Assembly (NCBI GenBank): GCA_022592445.1
Contig: JABYQR010000635.1
Coordinates: forward strand, 1 to 14,555
Reading direction: 5' to 3'
Length of the DNA: 14,555 nt
DNA from: Cytidiella melzeri
Taxonomy: Eukaryota; Basidiomycota; Agaricomycetes; Polyporales; Irpicaceae
Shown here piece by piece: positions 7,944-14,555 of this stretch (position 1 is the stretch's first letter; every line of letters begins with the position of its first letter). The notes below the pieces were generated by a model. The model was not told the DNA's origin. It saw only the letters and a program-made list of their open reading frames with translations, and did not search any database. The position numbers and the translations under genes are program-made.

Positions 7944-9193
7944 TGTTCCGGTTTCAGTACCACCTGATCCTTGTTGTCCTCTTCGTCCGTGACAGCGTGA
8001 GAGTGAAGACGAGAGAGAGGATCAGCGTGTATCATGGTACTACCGGGCTTGTGTACCAACACGAAGTCGAAGTCAGCCAAGAGTAATGACCAACGTGCTT
8101 GACGTCGAGTGAGGTGTTGCGCAGTCTTCCAGTACTGCAGGTTTGCGTGATCTGTCCAGATCTCAAACGGTTCCTTGAGCCCCTCAAGGTAGTGGCGCCA
8201 ATCTTTGAGAGCCTCGGTGATGGCTAACATCTCCCGATCAAAGATTTCGTAGTTACGCTCTGCTTCAGTGATAGAGGCGGACCGGTAGGCGATAGGGTGA
8301 TAGAATCCATCTTCCTTCGATTTCTGGGAGATGATTCCACCGGTCGCATAGCCCGAGGCATCGACTTCTAGACGTGTAGGGAGTTCAGGGTCCCAGACTG
8401 CCAAGATAGGCTTAGTGGTAAAGGCCTTCTTTAGCAGCGTGAAGGCAGTCTCTTGTGCTGGACCCCAGACGAACGGTACGTCCTTCTTAGTAAGGTCGTG
8501 TAGAGGCCGTGCGTGCTTTGAGAAGTCTTGAATGAAGCGGCGATAGAAGTTGGCAAACCCGATGAATCCTCTGACTTCTTTGAGGTTCTTGGGTGTGGGC
8601 CACGTAGAAACTGCTTGGACTTTGACAGGGTCCATAGCTACTTCGCCGGCGCGAATGATCAACCCGAGGTACTCGATCTCAGATTTCTCAAACTCGCACT
8701 TTTCCGGCCGGAGGTAGAGATCGTGCTGTTGAAGTCGCTCGAGGACTTCATGTACAACCTTGCGATGCTCTGTCAGGTTGTTGCTCCAGATCAAGATGTC
8801 ATCTAGATAGACAGCCACCTTGCCTTCGGCGACGAGGTCGGCGAGGATGTTGTCCATCAGAGCTTGGAAGGTAGCGGGTGAGTTCGTGAGACCGAAGAAC
8901 ATGACTTTAGGTTCGAAGAGTCCTCGGATGGTAACGAAAGCCGCTTTGTATTCATCTCCTTCTTTGATGCGGACATTGTGATATCCCCAACGAACATCGA
9001 ACTTGGTGAAGATCTTTGCACCCTTGAGCTTGTTGATGATGTCGGTGGCAAGCGGTAGAGGGTAGCGGTTTTTCACAGTGATGTTGTTGAGTTTTCGATA
9101 GTCCTGAATAAGTCGGAGTTTGTTATCCTTCTTTTTGATGAAGAAGACCGGAGAAGCCATCGGAGACTTAGAAGGTGTAATGTAACCTTTGAT
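7944..9193 (-). CDS. Element B reverse transcriptase and RNase H (frameshifted at both ends)
   Basis: Counting from the internal Met codon at 9160: RT with D55 (FTKFD) and YLDD at 118-121, the connection with intact FYRRF, and RNase H with D267, E310, D337 and D380. Good coding frame continues to about residue 406. After that the same frame runs on to a stop at 7715 but encodes nonsense, while the next frame carries on into integrase, so one base is missing near 7942. At the upstream end a one-base loss near 9193 separates the RT N-terminus, which is in the preceding frame. The Arg residues that became Trp in A are kept here. Confidence 0.92.
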
Positions 9194-10059
9194 AGGTTCT
9201 CCTGAATGAACTTGTCAAGCTCGGCTTGTTCGTTCAGGGGCATAGGATAAACTTTCGATTTGATGGTCTCAGGAGCGTCTGGTTTGAGATCAATCGAATG
9301 GTCCCAGGGCTGATGCTGGGGTAGCCGATTAGACTCTTCCTCAGAGAAGACTTTAGCGTGTCTGTGATATTCTGATGGAACAATGTCTTCGAAAGAGCGC
9401 TGAGCTTTAGCTTCGTTTGCTTCGGCAGCAAGCTTAGTAGAATAGGTGAAGCCGGCCATACACCAGACTTCGTCAGTGGTGTCTTGGATAATACCGGCTT
9501 TGACCCACTGCCTACGTTCTTTGCGATTACCGTCAACCTTCTGGAAAGGTTCATCAGGAGATTCTTCCAAGCCGCTCGGAATTGTCATTTCTCCTTTTTC
9601 CCAGTTAACAGTAGGGTTTACGCGTTTGAGCCATGGTAGCCCAAGAATAACGTCTTCTGGACCTAAGTCCGTGACGAGAAACTCTGCCTTTTCTGTGTGG
9701 TCTCCAACTGTAAGTGTGAGGCGCACGAAGTGTGTTAATCCGCTCGCTTTGTTCTTAGTTCCGTCAATGTTGTGTAATGAGATGATCCTTTCAGAGGGTG
9801 TTGGATAATCTTATGCTTTTGACGAACTGGTGACTGATGAACAAAGCCGTGGCTCCTGAGTCATCATAGCAGGAACACGGATGCTTCTATTGAGACCTTT
9901 GACTAGTACATGTACACGGAAATGAGAAGATAACCGATCTAGCGACGAGATAGTACATGAAGAGATAACAGACGACGGGCACGGAGTTGCTATGGTACAC
10001 GAAGATGACGAGGTAGAAGACGAGGACGGGGTATCGGGGGACTCGCAGCTGCGGCTTTG
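9073..10059 (-). pseudogene. Element B aspartic protease and protease-RT linker, broken
   Basis: The gag frame continues after TGA 10062-10060 through a Ser/Thr/Pro-rich stretch. The active-site DSGA codons lie at 9862-9851, but one base out of frame with what precedes them; another shift near 9815 precedes the open frame that begins around 9726. From there come the protease C-terminal signature VILGLPWL, the linker, and the pre-RT motif with PWDHSIDLK and YPMPLNE, up to the frameshift near 9193; the frame then runs as nonsense to 9073. The protease would process Gag-Pol. As read, no functional protease can be made. Confidence 0.82.
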
Positions 10060-11311
10060 TCACGAGTCCGTTTCAAAAAACCGCGTTGATTTTGGCTGCC
10101 ATCTCATCCATTTGCTTTTCTGGATGTCCAGCATGTCCTTGAGAGCAGCAATCTTAGCATCCTTGTCATTGGATGCGTCTTGCTTTGGCGCAGTAGTGGT
10201 CGACGAGGTCGACGAGGTCGCAGCGACTTTTTGTCCCTTAGGGACGCCTTGAAGTCGCTTCAGGCAAACCGCCCCCCAATGACCGGTACCACCGCAGTGG
10301 TTGCAGACCGGGTCATCTGGGTGCTTTGAATCCCTCTTCTTGTGGCTCTCAGAACCACAAACCGAGCAGCGCTTGCTCATCTCCTTCTTCCATTTCTGGA
10401 AGATCTCTTGTTTGCCTAGCCCTGCGAAGAGCGCATCGAAGGAGGCAGAGAAACGGGAGGCGTCGATCTCCATAGCGTTGGGATCGCGGAAGGCCTGCTG
10501 GTGGGACTTGCCGTGTCCCGACGAGCTGTCAACCATGACTTTGCCCGTGCTATTTGCAGATCGGCGAGCTGAGCGTCAACTGCTTTACACTGCTCTTCAG
10601 TGCATCGTAGGTTGTAGCGCGGGTCTGGAAATAAGAGACGCGCTGAAGATACTCCGTACTCAAGCTCGACTTGAGACGGTCGAAAAGGTCCTGCTGGCTC
10701 CAGCCAGTGCGAGGGGCCCAGGTCTCGAACTCCGAGATGTGGGCGGCGAATGTCTTGTTACCCTGCTTCATGCCGGTAACCTTAGTCTTGGCCTCCATGA
10801 CCGCGTCAATAGGCTCAAACTTTGCCTTGAAGGCCTCGATAACGTGTCCCAGTCATTTCCAAATGCTGGTTTGCTATTGGCTAACTCCTCAATTGAGGGC
10901 GAGCCCAGTCTGCAGCGTCGTCCTGCATAAACGACAAGGCGCTGGTGATGAGTTTGTGAGGATCGAAGATCCTCGCGCCATTGTTGTCCACTCGGACCTG
11001 GCCTTGCGCGTCTTGCTGAAAGAACGCTTTTCCTTGATTTGCGCCCATACTATGAACGCGTGGCGGAAGAGCCGGCTTCCGACGAGGTTTTCCCTTGAAG
11101 GAGACTGGTTTCTCGACGATGCTTCTTTCCCGAGAAACGTGGGTAGCAGCGGCAACCGCCGGTGCCTGTGCAGCTGCAAGTGCAGCCACCTGATTGGTAA
11201 GGTCTACCATTTTTTGTGTCAAGACGCCTAACATATTTAAGACGTCTTGCTGGCTCAGGTTGGTGACTGGGGCAGCTGGGGCAGCGGGGCAGCGGGCTGG
11301 TTGGGATCCAT
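10060..11311 (-). pseudogene. gag: Element B gag (capsid domain and CCHC zinc knuckle), multiply frameshifted
   Basis: The likely start is ATG 11311-11309 (MDPNQPA). The frame shifts within a Pro/Ala-rich run (about 11295-11275), then gives a short coiled segment and the retrotransposon capsid domain in three pieces (11275-10881, about 10845-10550 and 10536-10060). The last piece holds a CCHC knuckle, CNHCGGTGHWGAVC, preceded by a degenerate CSVCGSESH unit. Gag would form the virus-like particle and bind the RNA. The frame closes at TGA 10062-10060, but stays open beyond it toward the protease, so gag and protease share one phase around that stop. Confidence 0.85.
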
Positions 11312-11353
11312 GTCGAAGAAGTGTATGCAATTTGTTACAAAATTGTGGACTGT

Positions 11354-12072
11354 CTAGATCCACTCGAAGTAGCTATCGTTATTAACTACGTTAAGCTGCG
11401 CAAGAACTTTGTCGTAGTTTTTACGGAGCTGCTTAAAAGAAACTTTCCCGATTGCTTTACAACCCCAGTCCAAGAGCTGCCACTCGCGGTCTGCTGTGAC
11501 GGGAGCGAGATTGTCGACTAGGTTGAGGAAACGATCGACCTTGTTGACAGGTGAAGCAGGGCGCGACGGTGGTCGGGGTTGGCGCGGTTCAGGAGTTCTT
11601 CAAGCTCTGTGAGAGCTTGCAAGCGAGTGCGGACGGCGGTAAGCTTTGGCTTGAAAATGCCTACGAGGTCAACCGGTGATAACTTCTTGAAGTCTATCAG
11701 TACCGGTTTGGGTGCAGCGGGAGCGGGAGTGGGCGGAGGGAGTTTGGCAAGTCGCTCAGCGAGAGTCGGCTTGTGAGTTTGTTGCTCAGCAAGAGTGCGA
11801 GCACGTTCCTCGGCTACACGTTCTCCGTATGCTCGGGCAGAAGCGCGAAGTTGTCGATTTTCCTCGTAAGAGGGGACAGTGAGGGTGATGCCTTTGACAG
11901 GCGGCTTCTTGGATACGTACTTGGCGACGTTGACGAGGTCTTTGTCAGACCAGCGATGAGGTTGACCGCTCGTACGCTTGGCAGCGAGAGCGTCGAGGAA
12001 AGATGGGGGAGGCACCTCTTGAGCTGAGGCTCGTTCGTAGAGAGGTCCTTGGAAAAACGGGTGCGCGTGTCC
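11354..12072 (-). pseudogene. Unrecognised ORF upstream of gag in element B (about 235 residues, one frameshift)
   Basis: I do not recognise this protein. One frame is open from after TAA 12075-12073 to TAG 11520-11518. A second is open from 11599 to TAG 11356-11354 and carries the continuation, so a one-base indel lies between 11599 and 11520. Visible parts: an N-terminal region with HPFFQGPLYER; a charged helix rich in Arg, Glu and Ala, probably coiled coil (about 11870-11770); a Pro/Ala linker (PPPTPAPAAPKP); a helical segment VLIDFKKLSPVDLVGIF; a Pro/Arg-rich linker; and a C-terminal globular-looking part with DREWQLLDWGC. There is no ATG in frame; the GTG at 12015 is only the first alternative start. 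It ends 42 bases before the gag ATG. It could be an extra structural protein or an old gag extension. Confidence 0.6.
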
Positions 12073-12213
12073 TTAGGCACTGAACAACGCAGGGGGTAGA
12101 AACGGACGACGTAAGTAGTAGCTCAACGGTATGGAAAGACCGGAGACGTACTCGTCAAACAGGAATAAACTTTTTTAAACGGTGGGAATGGGGGAACCCA
12201 GGGTTTCACAACG
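12073..12213 (-). other. Element B 5' leader between primer-binding site and upstream ORF
   Basis: About 140 bases. The frame of the upstream ORF also continues here from a TAA near 12173 to the TAA at 12075, without an ATG, so the original ORF may have begun in this stretch. Nothing else is recognised. Confidence 0.4.
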
Positions 12214-12223
12214 ATCTCGACCT
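12214..12223 (-). other. Element B primer-binding site, self-priming type
   Basis: Minus-strand AGGTCGAGAT lies two bases after the end of the 5' LTR. It is not the complement of a tRNA CCA end, which would start TGG. It is the exact reverse complement of ATCTCGACCT, found in the LTR at the predicted RNA 5' end (12437-12428 minus; 1346-1355 plus; 5585-5576 minus). Tf1/sushi-type elements prime reverse transcription with the first bases of their own mRNA paired to such a site. The match is direct; the mechanism is inferred. Confidence 0.75.
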
Positions 12224-12340
12224 AATGACACGGAGACAAGGCTCGACGTGACAACAGGGACACGAAGTGGATGACGACGAAGTGGTGGTGGTAGGCGTGA
12301 AGCTCAATACTCTCACCAGCTATAAACCTTATACAGATGT

Positions 12341-12407
12341 CTAGCCCAGTAAAGACCAAGTTAGTATTGTGACTACCAGCTATGTAGTACAAGAGGGGGT
12401 TGCTTAC
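12341..12407 (-). other. Candidate 67-nt leader intron in B 5' LTR
   Basis: Same signals as in the copy at 1376-1442: GTAAGC at the 5' side, TACTAAC branch site, CTAG at the 3' side, with the 20-base direct repeat at 12408-12427 and 12341-12360. It would lie in the 5' untranslated leader, about 30 bases after the predicted start. Confidence 0.45.
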
Positions 12408-12427
12408 CTAGCCCAGTAAAGACCAAG

Positions 12428-12471
12428 AGGTCGAGATGGGGGCTAGGAGCGTACATGCAGCAGTATATATA
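12428..12471 (-). promoter_or_regulatory. B 5' LTR core promoter: TATA box and predicted start
   Basis: Reading the minus strand, TATATATA at 12471-12464 is followed, 34 bases from its start, by ATCTCGACCT at 12437-12428. The latter is the block complementary to the primer-binding site and so the expected RNA 5' end. Confidence 0.6.
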
Positions 12472-12980
12472 GACTTCAGGGACCTGCGCACAGACCATGT
12501 TGAGGGCAGGCTTTGCAAGAAGCCGTGTGAACGAAGAACAAAAGAACTACCTAAAGGAGAACAATAGCTATTGTCTAGACCTTGCCAAGAACTCTATCCG
12601 TGAGAGAATCTATCTAAAAGGAGACCAACTATTGTATTCCATTCCCACACCTGTGAGAACATCCTTCCATAAAGAGAACAATAGGGAAAGAACAATAAGG
12701 AGCCCATGTGGATGGTATCTATGACGTCAAACCCTAGCTATGGGCTGAGCCATGTGTCTGTAGCCATGTGGTCTTACTTAAGCTAAGTCACATGCCAGTG
12801 TGACGTAGTAGCAAGTAATGTGACCGTGTGGAGCGTCTAAGCCACGTGATACGGGCGCTTAATAGAAGTGCAAAGGAGTTTGTGCAGAGATAATTGAAAC
12901 TAGGTTGTAGCTCGGAGTTTTACAGATAAAAACAAGAGGTAAATTGCGAAAATTAAGGGCTAGTCAGGCCATCCATGACA

Positions 12981-12985
12981 GAGTT
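12981..12985. other. Target-site duplication of B1 insertion (gagtt), gag-protease side
   Basis: Abuts the outer end of the B 5' LTR (12980). Its partner is not at the other end of this B copy (agaac at 5367-5371) but at 837-841 and, inverted, at 1559-1563. Confidence 0.85.
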
Positions 12986-13448
12986 CAGGACACCTGGTAA
13001 ATCTCCACTCGCCATTTGCCCAATCTATCTCCGGATTGTGGCGGCGTAAGAAGGTCATCCCAATAATCATTTGTTTACTACCGAGATCAGTAACAAGCAT
13101 GTGTTGTCTTGCTCTGTGCGAACCTATTTCTAGGTATGCACGTATTGAGTGAGTGATTTGACCATCTTTATTGGGAGTACCGTCGACGTTGATGACGTTA
13201 AACGGTGATGCCAGTTGATTTGTGACCAGATTGTTACTTTCAACCACTGACTTACTGATGAACGTGGTTGTGGCTCCTGAATCTACCAGAGCTTCGACCT
13301 GCACTTTCTTTCCATATACCCAAATTGTAACTGGTAGAAAAAATGAATTCTTTGAACGCGCTACATTTTTGACAGTATCTACGGTACAAAGATCGAGGGT
13401 ATCAGGGCCTAAGCATGCATGTTTGCAGGGAGTCACATGATGCTTCGG
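12981..13448 (-). pseudogene. Element A aspartic protease, interrupted at its C-terminus by B1
   Basis: This frame can be entered at 13448 from gag by a -1 shift; a GTG at 13436 is only an alternative start. The active site is DSGAT, with codons from 13283, about residue 52 from 13436. The C-terminal signature is MIIGMTFLRRHNPEIDW, equal to the usual ILG-type motif followed by HNPEIDW. It runs into the B LTR at 12980, which adds six foreign codons before a stop. The frame resumes in the same phase at 1561 (plus) and, equivalently, at 839 (minus), after removing one target-site copy. The protease fold itself seems complete, and the break falls in the linker before RT. Confidence 0.9.
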
Positions 13449-14555
13449 AAAAAATCCTTGCCCTTGGTCGGCTTTTTCCCTTTACCCTTGTCAGGGGACG
13501 GGTGAGGAGTCAAAGGTTCATCATCTTTGGTTGGAACCTCCTCGATATGAGCCGCCAACTCTAGGCGCGCAGTATTTACGTTTTTTGTTTTTGACGACAA
13601 AGCCTTAGGGGCTTCGGCCTCGCTGTCCGACCCAGAGTCCTCGGCATCTGCTGCCCGAATCAGACTTCCCATCCTTCTTCACTTCCTTCTTCTTATCATC
13701 GGGCTTCTTCTTTAGGCCGTTGAGGTTGCACTCATCCGTATTATGTCCTTTCGACTTATGGATGTGGCAGAACTTCTCCGACTTTTCAGTTGAGTTCACC
13801 TCCTTGCCTTTGCCCTTGTTCCGCTTGTCGTTCTTCTTCTTCTTCTTGTCCGCAGCATCCACCTTCATAGGAGTGGACGTATCCTTTTCCTTCGCAAAGA
13901 TCTGGCCCTGCGCTTTCTCCGGATAGACCTTCTTGTGGATGTTGAGCAAGAGGTCGAGGAACTGAGGCCAAGTTGTCGGAATTTGATTTTCATCTTTTCC
14001 AATCATGACGAGCCTCATGTCCTTCTCGATGACGTGCTTGAGCTTGTGAATCAACAAGTCGTCCTCGTATCCAGAAAGCCTGCCAAGTGTACGGAAACGT
14101 TCCGTGTACTTGACAAAGTTCTTGTGTGCCAGATCTGTATTATTGAACAAGGTGTTAAGCTCCTTTCAAGCGCCCTCCTTGTCGTCCCGTTGTCCATACT
14201 GTACCTTGAGCTTGTTCTCGAACTCCTCCCACGTTCCAATTGTCTGACCCTTCGTGAGCTTCTTGATCCACGGCTCCATGTATTGAGCCACCGCGCCTGA
14301 GAGCCGGTTCATCGCGACGGCAATACGTTGCCTGTCAGTAGCAACGTTCTCGTGGACAAGCCACAGAGAGATCTTGTTCAACCACTTGTTGAACTTGACC
14401 TTGCCATTGGTTCCGTTAAACTCCGGGGGTTCGCCAATCTTAGGCTGGCGCGAGGATCCTCCTTGTCCTTGAGACAAGGGAAGCTGATTAATCTGGTTGA
14501 CCACATTTGTGATTGTTGTTTTGACCATATCCAGGTCAGTGTCCATCCGCTGGAC
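13433..14555 (-). pseudogene. gag: Element A gag (capsid region, CHHC zinc knuckle), partial and broken
   Basis: The 5' end is open at the window edge; the first ATG is 14546-14544, and the frame is open upstream of it. The capsid-like domain runs through 14300-13930 with EPPEFNG, a WLNKI motif and TWEEFENKLKVQYG. An in-frame TGA (14168-14166) interrupts it, and the frame resumes at once, as if CGA became TGA. A Lys-rich basic stretch is followed by a knuckle of C-x2-H-x4-H-x4-C type (CHIHKSKGHNTDEC, 13769-13728), a variant common in Ty3/gypsy gag. A one-base shift near 13650 moves to the frame that ends at TGA 13435-13433 after an acidic and Lys-rich tail. It is unlike the B gag, which has no CHHC knuckle. 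Confidence 0.85.
13448..13454 (-). promoter_or_regulatory. Candidate -1 frameshift site between A gag and protease
   Basis: In the gag frame the codons GAT TTT TTC give the heptamer T TTT TTC, which fits the X XXY YYZ rule. A -1 slip leads straight into the protease frame, whereas the gag frame stops at TGA 13435-13433. Two bases downstream a stem can form: 13445-13436 pairs with 13421-13411, with one bulged C and a 14-base loop. The spacer is shorter than usual. A one-base loss in the T run explains the frame change equally well. Confidence 0.4.

Larger units (their letters stand above)
5372..12980 (-). mobile_element. Element B: Ty3/gypsy chromovirus, composite of two insertions, coding-defective
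   Basis: On the minus strand the order is 5' LTR (12980-12226), primer-binding site, leader, pre-gag ORF, gag, protease, RT-RNase H, integrase-chromodomain, polypurine tract and 3' LTR (6128-5372). LTRs begin TGTCATGG and end CCGTGTCA. The flanks disagree: gagtt at 12981-12985 against agaac at 5367-5371. The two LTRs also differ at about thirty positions, while the 5' LTR nearly equals the detached LTR at 903-1558. I therefore read this as a hybrid of insertion B1 (5' side) and B2 (3' side). Frameshifts near 11290, 10900, 10845, 10550, 9864, 9815, 9193 and 7942 and a TGA at 10062 disable it. Confidence 0.93.
12226..12980 (-). repeat. 5' LTR of element B (insertion B1), 755 bp
   Basis: On the minus strand it begins TGTCATGG (12980) and ends CCGTGTCA (12226). 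Predicted U3 is 12980-12438 and R plus U5 is 12437-12226. U3 holds CACGTG (12843-12848), TGACGTCA (12722-12729), three ATTGTT sites near 12556-12695 and TATATATA (12464-12471). It is flanked outside by gagtt (12981-12985). Against the LTR at 903-1558 I count three differences in 656 bases, so the two are the pair of one young insertion. Confidence 0.93.

Noticed and set aside
10301..11231. Plus-strand open frames of up to 209 codons opposite B gag
   Set aside because: They are shadows of gag: the minus strand there encodes the zinc knuckle and capsid domain.
12181..12225. tRNA-type primer-binding site after the B 5' LTR
   Set aside because: The bases after the LTR do not begin with TGG or resemble a tRNA 3' end; the self-complementary block fits better.
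13433..14555. Lys- and Glu-rich open frame as a host nuclear protein
   Set aside because: Capsid-like motifs, the CHHC knuckle and the following protease in order identify it as retrotransposon gag.

Overview
This window is a nest of LTR retrotransposons. No host gene, tRNA, rRNA or CRISPR array was found. Both elements are Ty3/gypsy chromoviruses: integrase is followed by a chromodomain. The protein style, the short candidate intron and the GC-moderate eukaryotic sequence suggest a fungal nuclear genome, probably a basidiomycete (Agaricomycete). The taxon is inference; the element class is secure.

Two elements are present. Element A is older. Its gag and protease lie on the minus strand at 14555-12981. 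Its RT-RNase H-integrase-chromodomain part lies on the plus strand at 1559-4794, followed by a polypurine tract (5016-5030) and the first 341 bases of its 3' LTR (5031-5371). A second partial copy of the A pol lies on the minus strand at 841-1. Element B (minus strand, 12980-5372) has two LTRs, a primer-binding site, an extra ORF before gag, gag, protease, RT-RNase H, integrase-chromodomain and a polypurine tract. Its coding region is broken by many one-base frameshifts. A further B LTR, missing its first 100 bases, is at 903-1558, with a 61-base inverted LTR end at 842-902.

The pieces fit one history. A B copy (B1) inserted into the A polyprotein between protease and RT, duplicating AACTC; that 5-mer is seen at 12981-12985, 837-841 and 1559-1563, and A's reading frame is continuous across it. 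The B1 5' LTR (12226-12980) and the LTR at 903-1558 differ at only three positions, so they are one insertion's pair. The LTR at 5372-6128 differs from both at about thirty positions and is flanked by A LTR sequence, so it comes from another B insertion (B2). The B copy in this window is thus a B1/B2 hybrid, and the A pol segment between them is inverted relative to A gag. Positions 1-902 and 1498-2399 form a near-perfect palindrome around a 595-base centre. It may be a fold-back duplication, an inversion breakpoint or an assembly artefact.

The most informative regulatory feature is in B. Ten bases two bases downstream of the 5' LTR (12214-12223) are the exact complement of ten LTR bases lying 34 bases after the TATA start. 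That is the layout expected of Tf1/sushi-type self-primed reverse transcription. The same leader holds a conserved candidate 67-base intron.
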